NCBI RefSeq assembly: GCF_014652435.1
Contig: NZ_BMYU01000002.1
Location: 434,001-498,000 of the forward strand
Reading direction: 5' to 3'
Source of the DNA: Cognatundibacterium squillarum
Lineage (GTDB): Bacteria > Pseudomonadota > Gammaproteobacteria > Burkholderiales > Burkholderiaceae_D
Length of the DNA stretch: 64,000 nt
The translations under genes were made by a program, and so were the position numbers. The notes below the pieces were generated by a model. The model ran no database searches and was not told the origin of the DNA. It saw only the letters and a program-made list of their open reading frames with translations. Positions 8,566 to 17,321 of this stretch are shown piece by piece; the stretch's first letter is position 1, and every line of letters begins with the position of its first letter.

Positions 8566-9399
8566 TTAAAGATATCCCAGCCGCTGCATTACCGGTCCGT
8601 GCACTTGCTCAATACGAGTAATTTGTTCCGAAGAGAGTACATTTTTCCAGCCCCCCACTTTACCTGCGCGAAAGAAACGCCGCCCCGGGGACAGCGCTTC
8701 CAGAAAACCATTCTGGTTTTCCTGCTTACTTAGTTCGTGGAAACTGGTGTTTTGAACCGCGCGTTCATACACTGATGCGGGGCAGTCGAAACCTACGTGG
8801 CGCGCTATCAAAGTGCCTTGCTCTACCGGGTCTGCCTGCATATCCTCATACCGGACCAGCAAAGGAACCGGGCTGGCTTGGTCCAGCCAGCTCTCTACAT
8901 GCTGGCTCCACGTGCGCAGTGGCTGGCAAGTGTTGTAGGTAAATCGGCCAATATTTACCCCCAAAGACGCGTCATTTGAAGCCATTTGGTCTATCGCGTA
9001 ATCAATCGGTTTGCCTAAATGATGGGCAAATGAAATGGCGACGTCCCGCGGATCGCGGACAATGTAGACACTGGCGCGGGTAAGCTCCGGTGGAAAGAGC
9101 GCTTGCTCAACTGAGTTACGTATCCAGGCATCATGAACCTTATGCATCACCACGTCATCAGCATATAAACTGCAAGCTGATAGCGCTGCCGGGCGCGCTA
9201 GCAAGATTTCCTCTTGAGTAAGATCAACGGTCGCAATTCCTAGCTGATCATCCAAAAACATTCGGGCGGAAGGTTGTATGACAACATCCAGCTGGTTGAT
9301 ATCAACAGAGCTGCCATTTTGCCTTACGCTACTGAGGAAAGCTCTGATCCAGGTATTGCCTGACTTGGGATAGGAGGCCAGCCAGATAAAAGTACTCAT
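8566..9399 (-). CDS. Sulfotransferase (PAPS-dependent), RiPP tailoring candidate
   Basis: This protein of 277 residues is from the sulfotransferase superfamily. The 5'-phosphosulfate loop 'YPKSGNTW' is at residues 10-17, the 3'-phosphate motif 'R115DPRDVAIS123' follows, and the C-terminal 'RAGKVGGWK' matches the family's GxxGxWK. These residues are all intact, so the enzyme is expected to bind PAPS and move sulfate to a hydroxyl. The gene overlaps the kinase gene by four bases and precedes the cyclase, so it belongs to the RiPP operon. The precursor has no Tyr, so if the peptide is the substrate the acceptor would have to be Ser or Thr. Confidence 0.88.
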   Translation of the reverse strand: MSTFIWLASYPKSGNTWIRAFLSSVRQNGSSVDINQLDVVIQPSARMFLDDQLGIATVDLTQEEILLARPAALSACSLYADDVVMHKVHDAWIRNSVEQALFPPELTRASVYIVRDPRDVAISFAHHLGKPIDYAIDQMASNDASLGVNIGRFTYNTCQPLRTWSQHVESWLDQASPVPLLVRYEDMQADPVEQGTLIARHVGFDCPASVYERAVQNTSFHELSKQENQNGFLEALSPGRRFFRAGKVGGWKNVLSSEQITRIEQVHGPVMQRLGYL

Positions 9400-10295
9400 G
9401 CCGAGAAGGTTTCTTCAATGAGGTTAATGGTTTGATCCAGCTGCAAGAGATTGTCGGGACGAGTTAATAGCATAGTTGGCACTTTGCTGACCAGTTGCCC
9501 CAGTTGTTTGAAGCAGGCCTGTTCTGCCCCGGTTAATTGGGATAGCCGGGCCCGGTAAATATGCCTCCGTAGCTGCGCAAGGGCATTAATCTTGCTCAAC
9601 TGTGTCAACCTTGCTGATGCAATATGGGTTCTTGGTTCGAGGATAATGATTGCCCTCAGTTCTGTTGGTACACTTTCGGACACAGATGTCACAGGGTAAT
9701 GGAACTTTTGTAAACCGGTGCGAACATTACAGAGTTCATCCGTTCGAATCTCAAGTGCTTTCGCCGCGTCCTGCCAAAGCTTAATAGCAGGAAAAGCGGG
9801 GCGAACCGTGGCATTGTCTGAATTAATGACTGAGATATCATCACACAGTAGTTGATGTCCTCTGCTGATAAGTGCCGTCGCACAAGTTGATTTTCCTGCT
9901 CCGGACTGGCCGACCAGAGCGACAGCAGTATTTCCAATTCTGATTGAAGCGGCGTGCAGAGGCAATATCTGTCGCTGATGACAAATCATACCCAATGCCG
10001 GACCAAGTAAAAAGGTCATGACTTCTGCCTGAGGCGTGGCTGCCGGAGCGTCTACGATGATCTTTCGCCCATCCGACACCAGAATAGACACCGTCTCTCC
10101 GACGTTGATCAGTGCCAGGTTATCCGCATAAATGGTTATAAAAGGGCTTGAGAAAATAACCGGCAGATCAATCTGAGGAATCGGACCGTGTTTCAGATCG
10201 ATGTCAGGTATTGCGGAACTGTTGCAGAGAGGAGCTACCAGAGGGAGTGATCGATCTGATCTTAAATGCCAACCGCACAGTGAGTAATCAGGCAT
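9396..10295 (-). CDS. HPr-kinase-like serine kinase, lasso peptide tailoring candidate
   Basis: This protein of 299 residues has an HprK C-terminal-type kinase domain. The P-loop 'GQSGAGKST' is at residues 129-137, preceded by the 'LPLHAASI' strand typical of this family, and 'LLCDDISVI' with paired Asp at 152-153 follows. The N-terminal 100 residues are beta-rich, as in RiPP-associated HprK homologues. Stand-alone HprK normally acts on HPr of the sugar phosphotransferase system. Homologues inside lasso clusters (PadeK of paeninodin) phosphorylate the terminal Ser of the peptide. The predicted core here ends in Ser-Ser. It overlaps the sulfotransferase start by four bases, which implies translational coupling. 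Confidence 0.85.
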   Translation of the reverse strand: MPDYSLCGWHLRSDRSLPLVAPLCNSSAIPDIDLKHGPIPQIDLPVIFSSPFITIYADNLALINVGETVSILVSDGRKIIVDAPAATPQAEVMTFLLGPALGMICHQRQILPLHAASIRIGNTAVALVGQSGAGKSTCATALISRGHQLLCDDISVINSDNATVRPAFPAIKLWQDAAKALEIRTDELCNVRTGLQKFHYPVTSVSESVPTELRAIIILEPRTHIASARLTQLSKINALAQLRRHIYRARLSQLTGAEQACFKQLGQLVSKVPTMLLTRPDNLLQLDQTINLIEETFSA

Positions 10296-10333
10296 ATTTC
10301 GTATTGTCCTTACATGGTGGAGTATGTGATCGA

Positions 10334-10618
10334 TTATTCTTCGCCGGTAATGGATAACAGATGATTTTCTTTAAGGATGTTGAGCAGGTTGCCAACATCT
10401 GTTTCTATTACAGCCGGATCTGCTTCATAGTCTCTGACAAGTGAACTGCAAAGATCCATGAAAAGTGGATAACTATCGATGCGACTCCAGATGTCGCTAC
10501 TGACATCATCAAAGGCAAAATATTTTCCGGATTTAATGTTCATTAAAATCACCTTGCCGTCAATTTCCGAAGCAAGCAGATTCTGAATTTTGCTGATTCT
10601 TGAATGTGATGAAATCAT
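10334..10618 (-). CDS. PqqD-like RiPP recognition element (lasso B1 protein)
   Basis: This protein of 94 residues has the PqqD fold: 'KIQNLLASEIDGKVILMNIKSGKYFAFDDVSSDIWSRID' matches the beta-hairpin plus 'Y..L...G..IW..ID' pattern of RiPP recognition elements. In lasso pathways B1 binds the leader and presents it to the peptidase and cyclase. It is the first gene of the minus-strand operon, 38 bp before the kinase. The B2 transglutaminase-like peptidase that usually follows or is fused to B1 is absent. The ATG at 10618 is preceded by GCGGG and a weakly matching ribosome site. Confidence 0.85.
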   Translation of the reverse strand: MISSHSRISKIQNLLASEIDGKVILMNIKSGKYFAFDDVSSDIWSRIDSYPLFMDLCSSLVRDYEADPAVIETDVGNLLNILKENHLLSITGEE

Positions 10619-11010
10619 GAAAAATTTTCCCGCTGAAATAGTTTAGCAATTAGTGTCAACTATAATTTTTTACAAATTAAAGTAGCATATTTCTCTTCAC
10701 CCATTCTTCCGAGCAGAGAATTTCCACATTAAGATCAACATCAAAATTAAATATGACATTTATTTCCTATGGGAAATTTAATTGGACCACGTTATTATAT
10801 ATCACAGCTGATGCTATAAAAATCTAAACGCGAGGTCAATGCCGGGATTTGACTGATTTGAATCTGAATAGAATCAAATCATTCATGATGAGAAATCTGA
10901 ACTAATCATGATTTCTACGTTCAATCAGACTCTTTTGTTTAAGTCGCTTATGGGGGAGCGAGAATCGTTGCTCACCCGTCATGCCTTTAATTGACCTAAA
11001 TAAGCGCTTT
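10619..11010. other. AT-rich intergenic region upstream of the RiPP operon
   Basis: This 392-bp gap holds no convincing gene on either strand and was checked for a second precursor or a B2 fragment; neither was seen. It is AT-rich from 10619 to 10820 and should contain the promoter of the PqqD-kinase-sulfotransferase-cyclase operon (a TTGACA lies on the minus strand near 10650). The segment 10820-10920 has several loose repeats of the AATC/GATT type. Confidence 0.4.
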
Positions 11011-12453
11011 TCAGCGCTGCATCAGACTGGCCCCCTGCCATTGCGCATCCTGCCATTTGCTGAACAGCGCCACGTTGCGCAGGCGTTCGCTGCTGGTTTC
11101 GGTTTGCAGGTTCTGGCGGTTGAAGACTTCATAGCTGCGCTGATAGCGGCCATCGGTTCGGGCTTCGCGTGCCAGTAAAAACTTATCGTTACTACCGGGT
11201 ATCCAGCCGGCAAAATCCACGTAGGCCAGATCAGGATCGCTGTTTGCCGGTGGAATCACATCCACCACCCATTGCTGGTCTACTTTGTGCCACAGCCACA
11301 ATTCGCGCCAGCCTTCCAGCGTTTGCACTGCCAGCACCAGCGCCTGATTTTGCGGATGCACGCGCTGCGATGCCATCCATGCCATACCGTAGGTGCAGCG
11401 ACGCGCCAGTGTATTGTTTTGTCCGGCTTTGGCAGGCGCCGCACCGTCGCTCAGCGTCAGGCAGGTTTCACCCGGCGCACCGGCTTGTGCGGTCAGATGC
11501 AAACCGGATGCAGCGGCAGTTTGCGGTAATTTTTCCGGCAGGCTGGCCCAGCGGCTTGCCGCAACACGCAACGCTGCTTCGTTATACAGTGGCTGATCTT
11601 CATCGCTGAGTTCAGACGCTTTTAATCCGGTAAATTCCTGCAAAGCACGGCTTCCCGCCACCTGATATGGCTGACCTTTACGTGCCTGCTGAAACGCAAT
11701 CGCTGACCAGATACCGGCTTTACGCAAGCGCAGACGCTGCTTCAGCAAATCCGGCAATTCTTTCTGATCAACTTTATCCAGCACCTCGGCACGCCATACA
11801 TCGTGCGCTTGCCTGTCAGTTTCCAGCACCGCAGGATTGATGCAATCGCTGCGGGTCAGCGCCAGCGCTGCTTTCGCTTGCTGCTCTGCCGTAGCGCGCA
11901 TCGCCAGTACACGACGGTAAGCTTCGCCGTCATAGCAAAACCAGGCTTTACCATCACGCTCATACCGTTTGATTTGCACGCCGTAATACGCAGCGGATTC
12001 TAAGTGACCTGCCAGCGCCAGCTCCGCACTTTTTCCGGCAGGTTTATTGTTCGCCCGCTTCGCCAGCCGGTCTGCAAAACTGCCCAGCGCATCAAATGCT
12101 TCTGCGTCGATGTCGGCAGGCGCTGCTGCTTTTAGATAAGCCGCGGTGTAGGCGATTCCCAGACTTTCTGCACCCGGCACATCGCGCAGATAACGCCACA
12201 CCATACGGTTATCGGCAGCCTGCGCCGGATTCAGCTCCAGCGGACGCAGTTGCTGGGCGCGGATATAACCGCCGCGTTCGCGGCGGTAGTCATACACTTG
12301 CAGATAATCCAGCTTGCTGCCGCGAATTTCCACCATATCTCCCTGATACAAGGCCGTTTGCTGTAAGGCGCTGTCACGGGGAGCAGCTCTTAAGGCAGCG
12401 GCATCCTGAATCACTAAAGCAAAGCTGCTGGCAGCAACAAAACTGAACAACAT
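11011..12453 (-). CDS. Secreted protein with N-terminal SH3-like domain
   Basis: This protein of about 480 residues has a short hydrophobic signal peptide ('MLFSFVAASSFALVIQDAAALR'), then a bacterial SH3-like segment ('LYQGDMVEIRGSKLDYLQVYDYRRERGGYIRAQQLR'). The remaining 350 residues are unrecognised and predicted soluble. The SH3 segment often binds peptidoglycan or acts as a wall-targeting module. ATG 12453 has AGGAGA upstream and lies two bases after the stop of the preceding SPFH gene, so the two are translated as a unit. I cannot assign a reaction. Confidence 0.85.
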   Translation of the reverse strand: MLFSFVAASSFALVIQDAAALRAAPRDSALQQTALYQGDMVEIRGSKLDYLQVYDYRRERGGYIRAQQLRPLELNPAQAADNRMVWRYLRDVPGAESLGIAYTAAYLKAAAPADIDAEAFDALGSFADRLAKRANNKPAGKSAELALAGHLESAAYYGVQIKRYERDGKAWFCYDGEAYRRVLAMRATAEQQAKAALALTRSDCINPAVLETDRQAHDVWRAEVLDKVDQKELPDLLKQRLRLRKAGIWSAIAFQQARKGQPYQVAGSRALQEFTGLKASELSDEDQPLYNEAALRVAASRWASLPEKLPQTAAASGLHLTAQAGAPGETCLTLSDGAAPAKAGQNNTLARRCTYGMAWMASQRVHPQNQALVLAVQTLEGWRELWLWHKVDQQWVVDVIPPANSDPDLAYVDFAGWIPGSNDKFLLAREARTDGRYQRSYEVFNRQNLQTETSSERLRNVALFSKWQDAQWQGASLMQR

Positions 12454-12455
12454 GA

Positions 12456-13754
12456 TCAATTCTCCTGATTTTGTGTATTCAGATTACCCGGCTGCTGCGT
12501 ATCACTGACACGGTTCATCGCCGGATTGCTGTTTGCTTTCTGTCCCAACAAGCTGGCACCGATGAAACCACCGTCAGCTGGTGGCGGCGCAATGATGACC
12601 GAGACTTTGTCCGACAGTTTATCTGCCATGGTTTTCTGAATCAGCAACGGATGTTTGCTCAGTAACTGCCCTTCTCTTTCCATTTGCGTGCTGGTGACTT
12701 TACCAATCAGATCCTGACGGTAGGCCTCAGCATCGGCCAGCTTGCGGCGCGAGTCCGCTTCACCGACAGCTTCAATCACCCTTGCCTGTGCCGCACCTTC
12801 AGAAGATTTAATCCGTGCCACTTTCTCGGCTTCCGCTTCAAACTGACGCTGTTCAATTTGCTTTTGCTTGAATGGCAGCACATGCTTCATCGCTTCTTCC
12901 TGCGCTCTGGCGGCAATGATTTGTTCTTTTGCGGCCGCCTCAGCTTCTTTCTCACGGCGGATTTTCTGGGCTTCAGATTCCAGCGCGGTTTGCTGCACTT
13001 CTTTCTCCTTTAGTTCCAGCGTGTAGCGCATTTTCTCTGAAGCCAGTTCTTCTGCCAGCAGACGTTCCATGCCTTTTTTGTAGTCGGCAGGTAAATCGAC
13101 TTTACCCAGCATTACATTGCGCAGCGTGATACCGTCTGCAGCCAGACGCGGGCGCAGTTCTGTTTCAATCATTTGCTGAATTTCCGCCCGTTTGCTGGAG
13201 AAGATTTCTTTCACAGTGTAACGGGAAAAAGCCTTATAAATCACAGCCTGCACCACAGGTTCCACGATCTGACTGTCGATCTGATGCTGATCCATACCGG
13301 AAAACTGTGGCAGCTTGCCGTTATCCAGCGCATAGCGCACTGCCAGTTCCACGCCCAGCGACAAACCTTCTACCGACTGATACGGCGCACCGCCCTGCGC
13401 ATTACCGCTGTTGTCCGGACGGTATAACTGATCACGCAGCGATACTTGCTGAATCTGATGAAAGCCCGGCACGCTGATAAAACTGCCTTCACGAATCACA
13501 TCAATACTGCCAGTCCACTGATTACTGCGTAACACCGCTTCGCCACGTGCAACGCTGTGTACCGGCGTATGCGTGTAGACGCCATACACGCTCAGACTGA
13601 CACCGGCCACCACCATGATCATGCGGGTATTCAGCTGACGCACACCCTTCACCGCCAGATGGCTGGCATTGCTTGCGCCCTGCAAACCTTTTCTTGCGCC
13701 CCAGCCGAGGCTGTTACGAATCGCTGCTGTGATTTTTTTTAAGCCACTCCACAT
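12456..13754 (-). CDS. SPFH/band-7 (prohibitin-like) membrane protein
   Basis: This protein of about 432 residues has one membrane segment ('MIMVVAGVSLSVYGVYTH', about residues 45-62), a band-7 domain ('EAVLRSNQWTGSIDVIREGSFISVPGFHQIQQVSLRDQ'), and a long charged coiled coil from about 230 to 350 rich in Ala, Glu and Lys. The layout matches prohibitin/HflC-type SPFH proteins, which form large membrane rings and often organise proteases or partner proteins. ATG 13754 is chosen because CGGAG is seven bases upstream. An ATG two codons earlier would abut the ribosome site. It is the first gene of a two-gene operon with the SH3-like secreted protein. Confidence 0.9.
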   Translation of the reverse strand: MWSGLKKITAAIRNSLGWGARKGLQGASNASHLAVKGVRQLNTRMIMVVAGVSLSVYGVYTHTPVHSVARGEAVLRSNQWTGSIDVIREGSFISVPGFHQIQQVSLRDQLYRPDNSGNAQGGAPYQSVEGLSLGVELAVRYALDNGKLPQFSGMDQHQIDSQIVEPVVQAVIYKAFSRYTVKEIFSSKRAEIQQMIETELRPRLAADGITLRNVMLGKVDLPADYKKGMERLLAEELASEKMRYTLELKEKEVQQTALESEAQKIRREKEAEAAAKEQIIAARAQEEAMKHVLPFKQKQIEQRQFEAEAEKVARIKSSEGAAQARVIEAVGEADSRRKLADAEAYRQDLIGKVTSTQMEREGQLLSKHPLLIQKTMADKLSDKVSVIIAPPPADGGFIGASLLGQKANSNPAMNRVSDTQQPGNLNTQNQEN

Positions 13755-14041
13755 GATCATCTCCGTTAAGTAATTTGTCTGACGGGCTGCAGTGTTCGCT
13801 GCAACGTGATGCCATCATGCGCCGCCCCTTGCCGAGCAAACAATGCCGTCGCCTTGCCAGTCTTTACATACTTCGGTGATGTTCATTCCGCGCTGTGAAG
13901 AAAAATTCACACATTCATCGCCAGCCTGCAGGCAGCTGGTCATGCTCAACATTGTCAGCATGCAAATTGCATTGCAAGTCGTTCTATTTAAAAATACAAT
14001 TTCACGCTGGAAATTTTATATGTGATCGGGGAGTACGGTAC

Positions 14042-14608
14042 ATGCGATTCGTTTCTGGCTTAAAACGTTTTGGACTGGTCAGTCTGATGCTGCTGAATAC
14101 AGCGATTTCCCCGCTGACGCAGGCAGCCGAATACGAATACCTGCAATTACCGAACCTGAGCCTTGCGTCTGGTGACAAATTTCCGCTGAAGCAGTTGACA
14201 GATTTATCCGGCAAAGCGCTGTCCGAACAGCAGTTTCAGGGTAAATATGTGCTGATCAACTTTTATTCCGAACACTGTGCGCCCTGCATCCGTGAAGTGC
14301 CGGTGCTGAATCAGATCATGCTGCGTAATAAGGATATTCATGTCCTTGCCATCACCCCGGATAAAGCCGAAGAAGCGAAACAATATCTGCAGCAATATGC
14401 GCTGCAATGGCCGGTAGCTGCAGGTGCTGACCAGTTATTGTTCAATCAGATTGGTGTGAAATCTTTTCCTTCGTTTGCTCTGCTTGATCGCAATGGCAAG
14501 CTGGTTACCACGGTTTACGCGAATCAGCTGGGTGGTGAAGATGGTAATGCCACACTGGAAGGTATAGAAAAGTGGCTGCGACTGAAAATGCGCAGCGCCA
14601 AGCTGTAA
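14042..14608 (+). CDS. TlpA/ResA-like thioredoxin-fold protein
   Basis: This secreted protein of 188 residues has a signal peptide ('FGLVSLMLLNTAISPLTQAAE') and a thioredoxin fold with the active site 'SEHCAPCIREVP' (CxxC). Other landmarks are 'GKYVLINFYSEHC', the cis-Pro segment 'VKSFPSFALLDRNGK' and 'GIEKWLR' at the end. Such proteins reduce disulfides in the periplasm, for example during cytochrome c maturation. GGGGAG lies nine bases before the chosen ATG. It is divergent from the SPFH operon. No specific partner gene lies beside it. Confidence 0.9.
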   Translation: MRFVSGLKRFGLVSLMLLNTAISPLTQAAEYEYLQLPNLSLASGDKFPLKQLTDLSGKALSEQQFQGKYVLINFYSEHCAPCIREVPVLNQIMLRNKDIHVLAITPDKAEEAKQYLQQYALQWPVAAGADQLLFNQIGVKSFPSFALLDRNGKLVTTVYANQLGGEDGNATLEGIEKWLRLKMRSAKL

Positions 14609-14880
14609 GCGCAAGCAGGTCGTTTTCAGAACATGGTTCAGGCGGCAAACAGAAAATAACGAAGACCGCCTGCCCTGTTTTTTCCTCACAAAATGGCGGA
14701 TTACTCTGTATTCCGCGCAGATTCGCGACGCAGCGCCCGCGTGATCAGCCCATCACCATAGACATTTGACGCTGTTTTACTGGAAAGCCAAGCCTGCGGT
14801 GCGGCATTTCTGCCACGCCGCTGACAACAATATTTTTTGCAACAAGATGTTATGGCACAGCGCATTTCTCAATAAACTTA

Positions 14881-15060
14881 TTGTTTCTTTTTTTGCATAG
14901 CAAAAGAAACATCGTAGTCCAGTTTCAGTGTATTGCTTTTGGTGGCAAGCTGTGGCGGATTCCGTGGAATCCCGAATAAGGCAATACCACTTAAAGCCAT
15001 GCTATCTGACACTTCCATGAGAAAAATGTAATCTACTTGTAAGCAATGTTTGCTTTTTTC
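14881..15060 (+). ncRNA. Candidate structured small RNA
   Basis: Within a gene-free stretch (14609-15182) three stem-loops occur in a row: TTTCTTTTTTTGC/GCAAAAGAAA at 14884-14910, a nested pair AGTGTATTGC/GCAATACCACT (14927-14991) enclosing GGATTCC/GGAATCC (14957-14972), and AAGCAA/TTGCTT followed by T's at 15041-15060. The last looks like a terminator. No good promoter was found and the call rests on base-pairing read by eye. Confidence 0.25.
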
Positions 15061-15182
15061 TTAACATATTCGATCTTTATTGGTATTTTTGATCGATTTT
15101 TAATATTCAATAGCCAGTTTAAAAAATAGGCTCAATTTGATGGTATTACATTGGTATCCGTTTCTCTACAGAAAGGAATATC

Positions 15183-16946
15183 ATGAAACACCATCTGCAT
15201 TTACTGGCCCCGCTGACCGTGGGCTTATTGTTAACTGCCTGCGGCGGCACGGACTCTGCGCCGAAATCTGCGCAAGCATTATCCGGCACTGCATTGCCGG
15301 TCGTACTGAACGGCCAGTCTGTTGTTCAGAACACGTCAGGTAAGCTGGTACCTTCCGGCAAGTTATCAGCGACGGCTGCAGCAGTCGCCAGCTGCGCGGC
15401 AGCGTGGGATGCAAAAACGGCATACACCGGCGGCAAACTGGTCAGCGAAAATGGTCGCAACTATGTCGCTAACTGGTGGACGCAGGGAAATGAACCCTTG
15501 AAGAACAATGGTGCAACCGGCACCGGACAGCCGTGGACAGATCAGGGCGCGTGCGGCACTGCAGGTGGTGGCGGCGATACCGGCGGTGGTAGCGGAGGTA
15601 CGGGCGGTTCCGGTGGCAACACGGGCGGAACCGGTGGAAACGGTGGCGGCAGTACAGGTGGCAGTACCGGCGGTAACAGCAATAGTTGCGCAGCTGCATG
15701 GAGCAGCAGTGTGGCTTACGCCGGTGGCAGTTTCGCCAGCGAAAACGGACATAACTACAAAGCCAACTGGTGGACACAGGCGAATGATCCGCAACAATTC
15801 AGCGGCCCTGCCGGTTCCGGTCAGCCATGGACAGATCAGGGCGTCTGCGGCGGATCCGGTGGTTCAACAGGTGGTTCGACTGGCGGTTCGACCGGCGGAT
15901 CAGGCGGAGGCTCCACGGGTGGATCGACAGGAGGTTCCACTGGCGGCTCTACCGGCGGATCGACGGGCGGTTCTACTGGCGGTTCCACGGGCGGAACCGG
16001 CGGTACAGGCACAACCGGTGTTGCACCGGGCTTTATCTTCAGTCCTTACAAAGACATCAGCATCAATATGAACTGGAATACCAATATGGCGATGACCACG
16101 GTAACCGGTTCCTCACAAACGCTGGCAGATGCGATGCCTGCAAATTTATCGACTGTCACGCTGGCTTTTGCCACCGGCGAATGCGGCGCTGAAAACTGGG
16201 GCGGCGTTGCCGGTGCAACGATTGCGTCTGCCAACATTCCTGCGCTGGTCAGCAAGAACAAGAAATACATTCTGGCGACCGGCGGTGCAGCAGGCTCATT
16301 CACTTGTGCCAGCGATGCAGGTTTCGACGCCTTCATTAATCGCTACAGCTCCGCCAATCTGATCGGTATCGATTTTGATATTGAAGCGGGTCAGACCGAA
16401 GCCGATATCAGCAATCTGGTGCAACGCGTGGCCAATGCGCAGAAGAAGTGGCCTAAGCTGCGCTACAGTTTCACCATCGCCACGCTGGGTGGGAATGTCA
16501 GCCCCAGCCTGAACTACTACGGTGAACTGGTGATTAAGTACATCAAGAAATATCAACTGAGTAATTACACGATCAATCTGATGACCATGGATTACGGCAG
16601 CCCTTCCGGTGGTAACTGCATCGTCAAAAATGGCGAATGCGATATGGGCGCGTCGGCAGTTCAGGCAGCGATCAACCTGAATCAGCAATACGGCATTCCG
16701 CTGAGCAAAATCGAAATCACGCCGATGATCGGTGGTAACGATACGCCGAACGAAACCTTCCGTCTGGAAGACATCAGCGTCGTAGTCAGTTACGCCAAGC
16801 AAAACGGCCTTGCCGGCGTGCATTTCTGGTCTTTCGACCGTGATAAAGACTGCGCACCGGGCTACGCTTCGCCAACCTGTAACACCTATGGCAAAGCCGG
16901 CACGCTGGGCTTCACGAAAGCCTTCCTGAGCGGCTTCGGCTACTAA
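15183..16946 (+). CDS. Chitinase lipoprotein: two chitin-binding domains plus GH18
   Basis: This is a 587-residue extracellular enzyme. A lipobox (LLLTAC, Cys20) follows the signal peptide. Two carbohydrate-binding modules of the CBM5/12 type ('YTGGKLVSENGRNYVANWWT', about 71-124, and a paralogous copy at about 169-222) are joined by Gly/Ser/Thr linkers, the second made of repeated GGST units (223-279). The GH18 barrel spans about 281-587 with the catalytic motif 'GIDFDIEAG', Glu401 being the acid/base. Chitin is the expected substrate. AGAAAGGA precedes the ATG and a strong terminator follows the stop. It is monocistronic. Members with this layout often digest chitin outside the cell while anchored to the outer membrane. 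Confidence 0.92.
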   Translation: MKHHLHLLAPLTVGLLLTACGGTDSAPKSAQALSGTALPVVLNGQSVVQNTSGKLVPSGKLSATAAAVASCAAAWDAKTAYTGGKLVSENGRNYVANWWTQGNEPLKNNGATGTGQPWTDQGACGTAGGGGDTGGGSGGTGGSGGNTGGTGGNGGGSTGGSTGGNSNSCAAAWSSSVAYAGGSFASENGHNYKANWWTQANDPQQFSGPAGSGQPWTDQGVCGGSGGSTGGSTGGSTGGSGGGSTGGSTGGSTGGSTGGSTGGSTGGSTGGTGGTGTTGVAPGFIFSPYKDISINMNWNTNMAMTTVTGSSQTLADAMPANLSTVTLAFATGECGAENWGGVAGATIASANIPALVSKNKKYILATGGAAGSFTCASDAGFDAFINRYSSANLIGIDFDIEAGQTEADISNLVQRVANAQKKWPKLRYSFTIATLGGNVSPSLNYYGELVIKYIKKYQLSNYTINLMTMDYGSPSGGNCIVKNGECDMGASAVQAAINLNQQYGIPLSKIEITPMIGGNDTPNETFRLEDISVVVSYAKQNGLAGVHFWSFDRDKDCAPGYASPTCNTYGKAGTLGFTKAFLSGFGY

Positions 16947-16954
16947 TCACAACA

Positions 16955-16990
16955 TCCCCCGCGCCGCAATGGTGCGGGGGATTTTTCTCT
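16955..16990 (+). terminator. Rho-independent terminator of the chitinase gene
   Basis: CCCCCGC and GCGGGGG form a seven-base-pair GC stem with a short loop, followed by ATTTTTCTCT, nine bases after the chitinase stop. Confidence 0.88.
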
Positions 16991-17053
16991 CTTGCTCCCT
17001 GCACCATACGGCACTTGCAACCCGTGGCTTTGATTGCCTCGCAGCACTACCAC

Positions 17054-17195
17054 TGTGCAAATATCATCATTTCTGTTTTCCGGACAACCAGACTTTCTGC
17101 CGACGAGCGCCGGATCGCTGTGCTGAACACCGCATTTTGATGTTAAAACGTTAAAATAACAGGGTTTGGCGCATTTTAATGCGCCCTACGCGCTA
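17054..17195 (-). repeat. Dispersed intergenic repeat, copy C, with extended 142-bp duplication
   Basis: Positions 17054-17138 are a minus-oriented member of the 83-85 bp family. Homology with copy D then continues through 17195, including a GCGCATTTTAATGCGC palindrome. Copies C and D bracket the Sel1-like gene at 17322-17936 in the same orientation. Confidence 0.85.
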
Positions 17196-17321
17196 AATAC
17201 CGAGGGAAGCATAGTCACAAGGTGGCGCGTGGAAAATGGTGGAATCGGCAAAAGCATTAGCAAAAAAGAAATAATAGCGATTTACCTGATGGTGAACTAA
17301 ATACCAAGGGAAGCTCATACT

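Noticed and set aside
10619-11010. A second RiPP precursor or a B2 peptidase remnant upstream of the PqqD-like gene
   Set aside because: Both strands were read in all frames and no leader motif, Thr-x-core pattern or transglutaminase-like residues were found.
15847-16019. A CRISPR-like array of short repeats
   Set aside because: The repeats are contiguous 12-bp coding units without unique spacers and lie inside the chitinase gene.
15508-16192. Long alternate frames in the chitinase linker region
   Set aside because: The Gly/Ser/Thr repeats keep all frames open; the amino-acid compositions (Arg-rich or Val/Ala-rich) are artefacts of the repeat.
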